In this document: piece after piece, positions 44,405 through 55,231 of the stretch | Layout: the number at the start of each line of letters is the position of its first letter | Numbering within the stretch: the first letter of the stretch is position 1 | NCBI RefSeq assembly: GCF_030272615.1 | Contig: NC_081408.1 | Coordinates: 64,412,614-64,476,613 of the forward strand | Direction: 5' to 3' | Origin: Cryptomeria japonica | Lineage: Eukaryota; Streptophyta; Pinopsida; Cupressales; Cupressaceae | DNA: 64,000 nt | Notes under the pieces: model-generated | Seen by the model: only the letters and a program-made list of their open reading frames with translations | Told to the model about the DNA's origin: nothing | Database searches by the model: none | Program-made: the position numbers and the translations under genes

Positions 44405-45433
44405 ATGATGAAGAGGGAAGGTCCAAAGTTCAACAGGGAAAACTTTGGTATATGGAAAGACAGGATGAAGATATTCATCAAAAGCATGGGTGTTCAACAC
44501 TGGAGTTATGTTGAAAATGTATATGTTGTTCCTACCAGTACTCTCACCGACGACCAAAAGAGAGAGATACAAGAAAATGGGCAAGTCATGGAAGCCCTCA
44601 TCAGTAGTCTATCTGACATTGAGTTTATTGATGTTCAAGACAAGGCAAATCCCAAAGAAGTATGGGATGCTCTTGAAAATATCTATGGTGGTGATGAGCA
44701 TGTAAAACAGGCTAAGGAAGAGAGCTTGAGAGGAAAGTTTGAAGACATGCGGATGGTCGAAGGAGAGACCATTCAGCAGTATGGAATAAGAATCAAAATA
44801 GTTGTTGGAGGAATAAAGAGTGTAGGTGGCAAAATAGAAGATTCCACTGTGGTCAGTAAAGTCCTGAGATCCCTGTTGCTGGTCTATGCAATAAGGGTTG
44901 TTGCTATTTAGGAGCTGAGATCAATAGACAAGTCTAAGATGTCCTTGGATTCCATCATAGCCAAGTTGACAGCCTATGAGCTGAATAGTTTTGATGGTAG
45001 TGTTCAAAAGTTAGAATCAGCTTTTAAAGCTTCTGCTATACCATCCAGAAAAGGAGAAGAGCCTAGCACTAGTGGGGAACCTAGTCAAAACAGAGAAATG
45101 AAGGATGAAGAGTTTCTGATGGAATTTGAAGCTCTTCTAGCTAGGAGATTTCCAAAAGGGACTGGTAAATACAAAGGTAAGCTTCCTTTCAAATGTTTCT
45201 CTTGTAACCGGATAGGACATATTGCTATGAACTATCCTAATAGTGACAACAAGGAGAAACTAGAAAGGTTCAAGAAATTCAAAGGAGGAAACCTTAGAAA
45301 TTTTTTTGTGGCAGTTGATGAAGGTGTGATAGATGAGGAATTAGAAGATGAAGAGAATGAAGACATTATTTTTGTTGTTGTAAAGGAAGATGTGGCAGAC
45401 AAGAAGGCTCTTGTCTCCCGGTTTGAAAATTGA
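44405..45433 (+). pseudogene. Copia gag
   Basis: The ATG at 44405 (MMKREGPKFNRENFGIWKDR) lies 55 bases after the primer site. The capsid region of the Copia type runs to about residue 165, including NPKEVWDALENIYGGDEHVK. TAG at 44909 interrupts it at a place where relatives usually have Gln. A linker and one zinc knuckle, CFSCNRIGHIAMNY, follow at about residue 265; the last Cys is Tyr here. The tail is acidic. TGA at 45431 separates it from the protease in the same frame, so gag and pol form one long frame as usual in Copia. Confidence 0.85.
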
Positions 45434-46740
45434 AATGAATGGATCATTGACAGTGGCTGTTCTCACCATATGACTGGTGATCGGAGCAAGTTTCTATCCT
45501 TGGAGGAGTATGATGGTGGTGTGGTTCACTTTGGCAATGATGCATCTTGCATGGTCAAAGGAAGAGGGTCCATCTCTTTGAATGGAAAGAGTAGTGCTGA
45601 CAATGTGTACTGGGTTGATGGTCTCAGACACAACCTTCTAAGTGTTGCCCAGCTAAATGACAGTGGTCTCACTCTGCAATTCAAGAATGGAGTTTGCAGA
45701 ATCAAAGGTAAAGATGGTAAATTGGTAGCCACCGGCATGTAGACTAAAGGTAACCTATTTCATTTGAATGCAAATATAAGTACATGTTTTATGGCTAAGC
45801 TTGATGATAGCTGGCTATGGCATAGGAGGTTCTACCATGTGAACTTTGATAACATTGTGAAGGCTAGTAAGATCAAGGCAGTTAGAGGGTTGTCGGTGCT
45901 GAGCAAACCAGCTAATACCTTGTGTAGAGAATGTCAATTGGGGAAAATGTCTTCCTCAACCTATAAAGGTAAATCTTTCATTGCTGACAACTTGCTTGAT
46001 CTTGTGCATACTGATCTATGTGGTCCTATGAAAACTAGAAGTGTGCAGGGTGATAGGTACTTCATGATTCTCACTAATGACTGCTCAAGAATGATGTGGG
46101 TCACATTCTTGAAAGACAAGTCTAAAGCTTTTGGGAAATTCAAAGCATTCAGAGCATTAGTGGAGAAGGAAAGCGGTAAAAGGATCAAATGTCTCAGAAC
46201 TGATCAAGGAGGGGAATTCACTTCCAGTGAACTCAACAAGTATTGTGAAGAATTTGGCATCAAGAGATAGTTGTCTGCCCCTTGAACTCCACATCAGAAT
46301 GGCCTAGTAAAGACGAATAACCAGACTATGGTTGAAGTAGCTAGAACCATGTTGATCCAAGGAAAGGTTGCTCACACCTTCTGGAGAGAAGTGGCAAGCA
46401 CTACAGTCTACACTATGAACCGGGTACTCATTAAAAAGGGTAAGGACAAAACTCCTTATAAGTATTGGACCGGTAAGACACCTGTGATTAACTACTTTAA
46501 GGTATTTGGCAGCAAATGTTACATCAAGAGGAGTGAACATTAGGGTAAATTTGAAGCTAAATGCGATGAGGGAATATTTCTAGGATATTCCGCCAAGAGT
46601 AAAGCTTACAAGTGCTACAACAATAGGACTCAGAGAATTATGGAAAGCATCAATGTAAAAGTTGATGAATCCTCTGAGAAGACTAAGGAAACCGGTAGTG
46701 AGAAAGTTGTAAATGAACTGGTTGCAACCTTCTGGGAACC
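45434..46740 (+). pseudogene. Copia protease and integrase
   Basis: It continues the gag frame. The protease core IIDSGCSHHMTGDRSKF begins at 45443, with the aspartate in D-S-G. The pre-integrase zinc domain (H-H-C-C) lies at 45810-45950 (LWHRRFYHVNFDN ... CRECQLGKM). The integrase core has LVHTDLCGPMKTRS and RTDQGGEFTSSEL, giving the two aspartates. The third catalytic position, after QNGLV, is Lys instead of Glu (about 46305), so strand transfer would fail. Stops are TAG 45740, TGA 46283, and TAG 46268 and 46541. A frame change occurs near 46740 in the acidic linker before RT. Confidence 0.88.
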
Positions 46741-48420
46741 AGTTGTCAGTCAAACCTAGTACCAGCAATAGTGTTCCTGAACCGGTGAATGCTGATACTG
46801 ATGAAGATGAGGATGAAGAAGAAAAGCAAGAAGAACCAATTAAGACCATTCCATGGTATGTCAAGTTGAATCATGATCCCAAGAAGATCATAGGTGATAA
46901 GGATGTAGGAATCCTTACTAGAAGAAAGATCAGAGAAAACTTATGCATGATCTCTGAATTTGAGCCTAAGTTATTCAAAGAGGCTCATAAAGATGAAGAC
47001 TGGATCAAGGCAATGGAAGAAGAACTTGACTAGATAGAGAAAAATGGTACATGGTCCTTGGTACCTAGACTAGAGCATAAAAATGTCATTGGCACCAAAT
47101 GGGTGTTCAAAAATAAGTTGAATGAGGATGGCACAGTGATTAGGAATAAATCCAGACTGGTATGCAAAGGATATTCTCAAGAAGAAGGTGAAGACTATGG
47201 GGAAACCTTTGCTCCTGTAGCCAGATTGGAAGGAGTTCGTATGCTTCTTGCATATGCAGCTTTTAAGAGATTCAAGGTATATCAAATGGATGTAAAATCT
47301 GCATTCCTAAATGGTGTACTTGAAGGGGAGGTATATATTGAGCAACCAGATGGGTTTACCCTATCTCAAGGCAGTGACATGGTATGTAGGCTACATAAAG
47401 CAGTATATGGTATGAAGCAAGCACCTAGGGCATGGTATGAGTGCCTACATTCCCATCTTGTGAAGATTGGATTTGAGAGAACAAGTGAAGATAGCAATAT
47501 CTACTTGAAGTCTGAAGAAGATCAGATTCTGATTTGTGAAGTTTTTGTTGATGACATCATCTTTGGTGGAGATGACAAGATGAGTCATGAGTTTGCTGAT
47601 GAGATGAAGAAAGAGTTTGAGATGTCACTCATAGGGGAGATTAAGTTCTTCATTGGACTGTAGATCCAACAGATGAAAGATTGAATCTTCATCACTTAGT
47701 CCAAATATGTCAAAGAAGTGTTGAAGACTTTTGGCATGGAAGATAGCAAACTGGTTGGTACACTGATGGTGACAGGTTGCAAATTGACAAAGGAGGATGA
47801 TTCCGCACTAGTTGATGAGAAGGAATACCGATCAATGATTGGTAAGTTACATTATGTAGTGCATAGAAGACCACATATTGCACATGTAGTTGGCATCACT
47901 ACAAGGTTCCAGAAGAGTCCAAGAGAATCTCACTTAAGTGCAGTCAAGCAGATTCTTAGGTATTTGAAGGGAAAAGTTGACTATGGATTGTGGTACCCAT
48001 ACATCAATAATTTCAATCTGAAAGTATTCACAGATGCTAATTGGGTTGGTAATATGGATGACCGAAAGAGCACAACCATTGGTGCATTCTTTCTCAGTGG
48101 TAGACTGGTCTCATGGATGAGTAAAAAATAGAGTTGCATCTCATAGTCTATAGCGGAAGCGGAGTATGTTGCAGCTTTCATGAACTGCACTCAGATAATC
48201 TGGATGAAGCATGTACTGGAAGGCTTCAAGATCCCTATATCTAAATTGGTAAGTATATTCTATGATAACACAAGTGCTATCAATATATCAAAGAATCCAG
48301 TTTTACATTCTAGAACCAAGCATTTTGAGCTCAAGTATCATTTCTTGAGGGAAAAAGGTTCAGAATAAAGAGATTGCACTGGAGCATGTGTCTAGTAAGG
48401 AGTAGTTAGCAGACATATTA
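46741..48420 (+). pseudogene. Copia reverse transcriptase and RNase H
   Basis: Reverse transcriptase spans about 47040-47720: [52 protein letters not shown] and the catalytic box FVDDIIFGG near 47550. RNase H follows (47990-48370), with FTDANWVGNMDDRKST and AEAEYVAAFMNCTQIIWMK. Stops are TAG 47031, 47661, 47697, 48129 and 48144, TGA 47682 and TAA 48366. Catalytic aspartates are present. Nonsense changes alone separate it from an open frame in this part. Confidence 0.9.
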
Positions 48421-48720
48421 GCCTCTCCCAAAGACAACCTTTGTGCATTTGAGAGGTGAATTAGGGGTATTGCCCCTTCAGGAGGTGAACTAAAAGTGAT
48501 TGTTCCACATCAATCGGGTACTGAAAAGACAAATCTTTGGTTGATTGGTGTGTTTATGGATGCTACTCCTCATGGGGAGCAACATGATGAAACAGTGATG
48601 ATTGTACCTCCACTTTGGCATTGTTGTCAAAGGGGGAGAAGGAGTGAAGAGAAAAGATATCTGCAGCAAATGGGGAGAAGATAACTTTTGTATATTGCCA
48701 TCAATGCCAAAGGGGGAGAT
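48421..48720 (+). other. Copia 3' untranslated region with paired polypurine tracts
   Basis: ggcattgttgtcaaaggg followed by ggagaaggag (48617-48642), and tgccatcaatgccaaaggg followed by ggagat (48697-48720), about 80 bases apart. The second abuts the 3' LTR. Confidence 0.75.
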
Positions 48721-50321
48721 TGTTGGCATTATGTGAACCAGCATGAGCCTTATGTGAACCAGCATGAAGACATAATGATACTGTATGTTGTCATTGATGT
48801 CAATATGAGACATAGTGTGAACTGGCACATGTGATAAGTGAAGAAAGAGGTACCGGCATATGTGTAAACCAGTATATACCAAAGTGAAGTGGCACACTTG
48901 TTCAAGGTAAACCGGCATGTAGCTATGGGAATCGGCACATGGAAGCACTGTATGACTACCAGTTGGTAGGCAACTTCCACTTCGGGGTTTCTGGTTGGAA
49001 TACCTCAAGTCTATGTGACTCAATCAGTGATCTTTGTGTGATGTGTTAGCAGTATGATGGAGGACAGATCGTGTTGCCACGTAAGCTCTTTGGGTGTGAA
49101 GGATCTTGCACGAAGATGACTATTCCTATCTACCTCAGGAATGTGCAAAGTCTATCAAATGGTGATAATGCGTGATGGGTTATCAACCACCATGAAAACG
49201 GTGGATAATGGATGATGGAGAATGTCTTGAGATTGACTCAAGACTGGTGCATTTAATGCAGTATGATTCAACGATCAGGATCGAACCGTTTGAGTTGCTC
49301 AACCTAACAGGTTCAAGATTTAGGGTTTTTGCTACCGACTTGTATGTTCCCTATAAGGCCAATGTTAGGTTTCTGTCTGAAGTTGTTGGCAAAAGTTGTG
49401 AGTGTGTATCCAAGGAAAGTGATACGTGATTCTTGCCAGACCAAAGGAGAGAAGAGATACTTGCAAAGTGAATGTGCAGAAGGAAAAGAGGAGCCTAAAT
49501 GGATCTGAATTAGCATTGAGTGCTGTTAACAGATTATTGTAATTCTTGTTGATCTCTAACCACTTCAACAGTTGTTAAATCCCTTAACAGGGTAGCCTTA
49601 ACTAGCTTGATTCAAAATCCCTTAAATCGGGTGGCCTTAACCGGCTTGTTTCAAATCCCTTAACTGAGTAACTCAAGGCTAATGAGTTCTGAGAAGCTAG
49701 AGAGGCTTAGGAGATCCTTTCAGTTATTGAGTTCTTAAAATCCTCTAACAAGGTGACCCTATCAGGTATCCCTTAACTGGGTGATCCTTAACAGGATCGG
49801 TTCCTACCAGAACCTCTTGTAATGTTTTTAACCGGACAAGGCTCCTAACAGAGCGGACTGCCAAAGAGTTCAAAAAGTAGCTTGTGGGTATTCATCCCCA
49901 CCGTGGTTTTTTCCAGTTGGGTTTCCACGTGAAAAATATGTGTGTCATGTGTAATACTCTTGTCTTGTGATGCTCTATTTCATCTGTTATGCACATGAAG
50001 GTTCTATGTTTTATGCTTGTCTATAAAACATATTGAACTCATTGTTGTGAAGATTTGATGGTTAAGTCTACTAGTTCATGCATGTGAATATTATGATAAT
50101 GTGGTATTGAGCTAAGAGAAAAGCTTATTGAGTGACCGGTTCATGACCGATTGAGCTATACTAGATGTTATCGGTCACACTCTGTTTTACCAGTATCTCT
50201 GTTTATCAATCATTTGGAGTGTTTGCTATCAAACTGGTCTTGGACTGTATTTGTGTTTGTACTTATTCACCCCCCCCTCTCAGTACCATTTTGGTACTAG
50301 TGGTTCATCATTGAGTTATCA
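48721..50321 (+). repeat. Copia 3' LTR (1601 bp)
   Basis: It aligns with the 5' LTR from TGTTGGCATTATGTGAACC to TTGAGTTATCA, with scattered transitions and a short deletion near 49765. TATAAGG is at 49352-49358 and the shared module at 49898-49945. Confidence 0.9.
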
Positions 50322-50426
50322 TATCAGATAGGATCTACAAATTGAGTTGCCATCAATGACAACCCCTAAGCATCTATTATGCACCAATCTTCAGTGGAGT
50401 CGCTACAACACTATCATTTGCCAATA
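50322..50426 (-). repeat. Element C 5' LTR, outer part
   Basis: It aligns with 17683-17784 (aatccctaagcatctatcac-like, then catttgccaa) and ends at the TCTTC duplication. It includes the Copia target duplication at 50322-50326. Confidence 0.8.
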
Positions 50427-51036
50427 TCTTCAACTATGATATCTAATTCCAAAATAATTTTGGCAGCATAACGACATCTTTAAAAAATACTTCACACACA
50501 CTTATCTTCTACAACACATTGCATTTATTGAGTTTACAATGAAAAAGGAAGTAGTTTCTCAAAATGCATCTACATTCAATGTATCTACAACATATTTCTA
50601 GAAATTTCCTTTTTGCACAACTCTTTCATAAATAATATTTAATACAAATATTATTTATTCCACAAATGCAAGGTGTCAAAGAGAATCAAGACTTTCTCCC
50701 AAAAACAAGAGTTTTCTATTTTGTTCCAAGTCTAGCCATGTGGAAGATTTGGTCCCATTGAAAATATTTCCAAAAATATGTACAAGAAAAGAAAAGAAAA
50801 CTACATAGCCACTTGTCGTAAAGGGGGAGATTTGAAGAGCTCCAAAGAAAATTTCTTCTCAAAGCTCCTACCTTGTGACAAGTGTCACAATTCCACTTCC
50901 TCCTCAATGCTTGTTGCTTGCACTTTGTAATTTTATATTATACCATTAAATTAATTAAAAAAATCACATAGGACCAATTAAATAATTAATTAAAATCCAC
51001 TTGGGGCTCCTATGGTTGAGGCAATTTAATCTCAAC
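50427..51036 (-). repeat. Old Copia D 3' LTR, right part
   Basis: On the minus strand it starts TGTTGAGATTAAATTGCCTC at 51036, just after a purine run (agtgggagat), and runs to the element C insertion at 50427. AT-rich, no ORF of note; cttttttgcacaactc and similar words are unremarkable. Confidence 0.6.
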
Positions 51037-51237
51037 AATCTCCCACTTGATGAAGACCATACATGAGTCATCATATCATAGTTTAGGCCCCAAGGCCCAT
51101 CGAACCGACACACCACTTGAACTTCTGAGTGTTCATTGGCTTTGTTAATGCATCTGCAATATTCACCAAAGTGTCAACTTTTCCAACTTTACCTCTCCAT
51201 CTTCCACCATATTAGGAACAAAATAAAACTGTGTATC
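51037..51237 (-). pseudogene. Old Copia D RNase H C-terminus, fragment
   Basis: Read on the minus strand from about 51200, the piece encodes VDTLVNIADALTKPMNTQKF, then KWCVGSMGLG and a stop. This is the usual end of Copia RNase H (ADxLTKP). A polypurine tract and the LTR at 51036 follow. The rest of the gene was cut off by element E at 51238. Confidence 0.75.
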
Positions 51238-52364
51238 TGTTGGTATTTTGATGATGTTTAGTTGTGATTGTCATTGATGGACACACACTTATTTGATGTA
51301 TGAATTATTCTCAACTGGTAGCTATTCTAACCTATTTTATATGTATAGTATTCTTTTGTTGAAGACTATCGGTGTTGTGTAGAAAATGCTTACCGGTCTT
51401 AGAATGACCGAAGACCCCAAGTGGTATGAAGATCTCAAGCTGAACAAAGACCCCGAGCGACAGTTAATCTTTTGATCGGAACACTATGTTCCAATTTTCT
51501 AGTCTTCACTTGTTAACTGGTGATCAATACATTTAGTTAATGAGTATACATGTAAATGTGTGATTAGTTATCATCCACCGACACTATGGCAGTGTTTTTG
51601 TTGCGTGTTACCAAATGTGTCTAGATGCACAGTACCTAGGAAATTGTAGTGTAGTCTTATTGGACCAACATGAAATCAAGTTCCTATATAAGGACATCAT
51701 GTCTAGGGTTTTCGATATAGAAGAGAAATTGATGTGTGCAAAGTTTTTGAGAGAAGATTAGGTCTGACTGAGAAAAAGGTATCTTGTGGCTGAGATTGAG
51801 AGTGTAAAACATAGAAGACTGAAGTAATGCTTGAATGCATTAACAAGGAGTTGTCAAGGATGTAATCAAGCATTTTGTGCTACTATCTAGATCATTCACT
51901 TGTTGATTACTAATATCTTAGACAAGTCTGAAACCCTTAACTGGGTAAACCCAGCCAAGCCTATTGCAAATCCTCTAACAAGGTGGTTCACAGTTGTGAA
52001 TCTGAAATCCTTTAACGGGGTAGTCTCTAACAGGACTTATCTCCTAATAGAGATCTGGATTCCTAATAGGATCTATTCTGGTGAAGAACATTGTCAGACC
52101 TTAACTGGTCTGGTTACTATTTTGTAGATAGTTGACTTGTGAGTTTTACTCACCATGGTTTTTTGCATTTGGGTTTCCATGTCAAAACATCTTGTGTTAT
52201 GGTGATTGCACTTCTATGGGTGAATGCTTTATTTTTTATTTATACCATTGATGTTCTAATCAGTTTATTGTTTAACCTACTACACTAGTTTGTAGTTAAA
52301 TTGTTTAAGTGTTTGTTTAAGTTATTGGGTATACTAAATCACTCCCCCCTCTTAGTATTCATCA
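51238..52364 (+). repeat. Element E 5' LTR (1127 bp)
   Basis: It starts TGTTGGTATTTTGATGATG and ends AGTATTCATCA. TATATAAG lies at 51685-51692, ccttaactgggta-type words at 51925-52110, the shared module at 52150-52200, and ctcccccctcttagta near the end. Confidence 0.8.
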
Positions 52365-52366
52365 AT

Positions 52367-52379
52367 TGGTATCAGAGCC
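52367..52379 (+). other. Element E primer-binding site
   Basis: TGGTATCAGAGCC, an exact initiator-Met-type site two bases after the LTR. Confidence 0.9.
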
Positions 52380-52414
52380 AACCTTTCCATAAGTCTAACC
52401 ACTTGGAAGGAGAT

Positions 52415-53557
52415 ATGGGGGAATACAACATGAGGGAACTCACTCACCATTTGGCTGAATCTAAGAGAGCCTATGGTTAACTCAAGGTCAAGTTTAAAGC
52501 CTCTTTAGCCAAGAAAAGAGAGCTTGCTAAGCAGTTGATGGAACTTACTGAAAACAACTCTTCTGATGAAGCAGACATGGATGCCCTAGTTGGAGAAGTG
52601 GAGAAATTAAATTAATCCAAAACTAACTTGAGGAGGGAGTTGGAAGGAATAACTATTAGGATGAGTTGGGAACTAGAAAAAAGAAGAAAAACTAAAGATT
52701 TGGTAAAGGACAAGGAGCATGAGATCTCTAAATTGAAGCAAGGAATCGGTACCATTACCGCCTATTTGCAGGAAGGTAAAGAAGAGAAAGAAGAAATGCA
52801 AGCTGAACTGAATGCAGCTATCTCTCAAAATGAAACCTTGATGAAGACCAATGATGCTCTTTCCAAGGAACTTGCTGAGACAAAAGAGATACTTCCTAAG
52901 TTCAACCGGAGTGCTGCTAAGTTAGAGCAAAAGCTGGAATCAGTAAAGCCATCAAAGGATACCGCTGGACTTGGTTTCTCTGGATACGAGGAAGGTGAGA
53001 CCTCTGGAACCAAGAGTGATGCACTAAAGAAGCAATCAACACCTAAGAACAACAGCGAAAGTAAAGGTAAGAAAATTGTTAAACCTGTTTGCTTTAATTG
53101 TCTCAAGGAAGGACATACTGCCAATGTATGTAGGACCAAGCCTTACAATAACTTTCCTTATTTTCAAAACAATGTGGCTAGAGCTGGTAGATTTAATGGT
53201 CACTGTTATGCATGCAACAATTTTGGGCATAGAGCTTTTGAGTGCAAGTTGGTTATGAACAAATCTAGGAGTTATCCACCAAGATCTAATGGAGTTGTCC
53301 CAGAACCTCCTATGAACCAAAACCCAAACTGGTATAGAACCCATGGCCATCAGTCAAATGAAGTGGCAACCAGTTGGAGAGAAACCTGTCTGATCTGTCG
53401 TGGTAGCGGTCACACTGATGCAACATGCAGAAGGAAGAATGGAAATGTGAACACCAAACCATGGAGAACACCTGGAATGGTATGCTATCACTACAACAAA
53501 TTGGGATACACTGCCAGAGCATGTAGACTGAGAAATGTGGCATTGTGTTGTCATTGA
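52415..53557 (+). pseudogene. Element E ORF1: coiled coil plus four zinc knuckles
   Basis: The ATG at 52415 starts MGEYNMRELTHHLAESKRAY. TAA at 52478 and 52613 interrupt; from 52628 the frame is open for 309 codons. The coiled coil runs to about 52950 (LRRELEGITIRMSWELEKRR). A Ser/Lys-rich linker follows, then four knuckles: CFNCLKEGHTANVC (53090), CYACNNFGHRAFEC (53207), CLICRGSGHTDATC (53392) and CYHYNKLGYTARAC (53482, with Cys and His replaced by Tyr). The TGA at 53555 comes just before the G insertion; the ORF1 tail may continue after 63065. It is the best preserved ORF1 here. CCHC arrays bind nucleic acid, so a nucleocapsid role is likely. Confidence 0.8.
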
Positions 53558-53942
53558 TGTCAAACCGATATAGGATGCTATCAGTATCACTGACATTGAT
53601 ATAAATTAATGAACAAGAGGTTGTTGGCATTAGAGTTTGATGTCAACCAGTATGAAGAGATTACATGATGAGCATTGGTTATAGTGAAGCCGCTAAATAC
53701 TGTTTGGATCACATAACCATTGGAAGAGAAGAATGAACTAGTATGTTGTGAGGTTGCAGAACAACAGGACTCCCACTAGATGAAGATGCAGTCATCATGA
53801 GAAGCAATGACTGCTAGTGAATATGCTCTTATCAGTTCACATGTGCCTATTTGAAGAGATGCTACACAAATAGGGAAGTCACATGAGTATATGGCAGAAG
53901 ACAAGATGTTACTCCACCAAGTAAGTGGAGCTTATCTCCTAT

Positions 53943-55210
53943 TGTAGCGTCCTAAAATTGCGACACTTGCAATTTTGACTGCATTTCGGTCTTCACGATG
54001 GCGACGCAACATGGAACCTGAATGGAGACCCCGAAACCTGTTTATGACACCAAAAACTGCATTTTTCAAGCACCCTAGCCTGAACCTCCTTTGCACCCTG
54101 CTGTCCTGGGAGGTGGGACCAGAGCGCCCAGCACTCTGGTCCTTCAGGACCAGGGTGCCCAATGCCCTAGTCCCCCAGGACCATGGCGCCCAGCGCCCTT
54201 GTCCCTGGCCCTATTTTGGGCCCGGTCTCCTATGGGACTTCGGGCCTTTTTGTTTGCAAATTGGAAATTATCTTTCCTGGTCGGCCTAAGGTCAGGAAAA
54301 TCAGTCTATTAACCCTAATTGGAAAGTATATAAACTACATTTTCTCTCTCATTTTGGGTAGAAGATGAAGATGGAAAAAGGTGGAAACGATACTCAAGCA
54401 TTCAAGCATTCAAGCATTCCTTCAAGCAATTGATCATTCTAAGTCTCTATTCAAGGCTAAGTGTTGCATTCAAGACAAGGATTCAACCATTGAAGAGGAG
54501 ATCACTTACTACATACTACTACAAGATAAAACAAACAACAACATCTATACCTTCGCACATAAGGATACAAACATCCTTACAACAAGGTATTAGTACTTGT
54601 TTTACATTACAGACATTTACATTTACAGCATTTCTCATTTCTTGGTTAATTCCAAAACTGAGGTTTGACCTAAAGGCAAACCCCTAATCCCTAACCCCCT
54701 AATCGTCTTCACTTTTTTGTGTGTAGGTTGCAGGTACGCGACTGAAATTGAAGATCTGGAATCCTTGTGCAGAGACGAACAGATCCCCCTTCGTTTCGTG
54801 GATTTTTCGGAGGACCGTGTGCACGCCGGGGGCCATCGTCCCGTCAACTTTCACTCAAATTTGCAGGACAGCGCTGTATCAACACTTTACAGCTAATTCC
54901 AGGTCTGCAGCTTCATCCTATATCCCTAACTCAGTTTATAAGTGAATCTTTCTCACTTTCTATGCATTCCTAGCTTGATTCTCCTATCAACATTCTTTAC
55001 AAAAGAGGGTAGCCTTGCTGTCTTAACCCTTGAAACTCATTTAGCATCCAATCTTGCATTGCGTGGGATTGGATCTTGGGGGTTTCAACCCCTCTTTTGA
55101 ATGTAAAGTCTCCTTAAGTGAAAACCATCAACCCTAGCAACCTCCCTTCTCTCTCCTTGGAGTTGGAAGAGGGGAGAGCAACTAGGGTTCGATCGATTTT
55201 CCGCTTTACA
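53943..55210 (+). repeat. Element F 5' LTR (1268 bp)
   Basis: It starts TGTAGCGTCCTAAAATTGCG and ends TTCCGCTTTACA. A GC-rich stretch with repeated ggaccaggg/tggtccct words spans 54110-54215 and can fold on itself. The TATA box is at 54328-54335, tandem caagcattc at 54391-54420, and ggaccgtgtgcac at 54812-54824. Confidence 0.92.
54328..54335 (+). promoter_or_regulatory. Predicted TATA box in F 5' LTR
   Basis: TATATAAA, preceded by aaccctaattgg, in the first third of the LTR. The 3' LTR has the same box at 60815-60822. Position and context fit the U3 promoter. Confidence 0.6.
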
Positions 55211-55213
55211 TTT

Positions 55214-55231
55214 TGGTGAACCCGACGTGAA
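55214..55231 (+). other. Element F primer-binding site
   Basis: TGGTGAACCCGACGTGAA, three bases after the LTR. It is shared with Gypsy-2 (8795-8778). The tRNA is not assigned. Confidence 0.75.

Larger units (their letters stand above)
42718..50321 (+). mobile_element. Copia retrotransposon with gag-pol, 7.6 kb
   Basis: LTRs at 42718-44335 and 48721-50321, primer site TGGTATCAGAGCC and polypurine tract CCAAAGGGGGAGAT. The domain order gag-PR-INT-RT-RH is that of Copia. It inserted into the 5' LTR of element C; the likely duplication is TACCG/TATCA, two transitions apart. Twelve or so in-frame stops, a frameshift near 46740 and loss of a catalytic integrase residue make it defective. Long LTRs resemble SIRE-type elements, but I do not fix the lineage. 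Confidence 0.9.
16624..50426 (-). mobile_element. Element C: non-autonomous Copia-like element split by three later insertions
   Basis: The 3' LTR lies at 16624-17784. The 5' LTR lies at 41601-42717 and 50322-50426. The two align along their length (ttggaatc...gagatggggggtgaat; tgcatcatccaaagaaatc; catttgccaa). Target duplications are GCTTC (16619-16623) and TCTTC (50427-50431). The internal sequence is recovered by removing the Athila-like element (18318-29336), element B (31333-39051) and the Copia element (42718-50321). The rest is about 7.5 kb: LTR, iMet-type PBS, ORF1 with four knuckles, ORF2, polypurine tract, LTR. No pol domain is seen. Confidence 0.8.

Noticed and set aside
45464-45740. 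Minus-strand ORFs antisense to the Copia and gypsy pol regions
   Set aside because: These are shadows of the sense coding frames, with no independent motif.
50427-51036. Independent host intergenic sequence
   Set aside because: The RNase H end, purine run and TGTTGAGATT start at 51036 show that it is a Copia LTR, continued at 16623 on the far side of element C.
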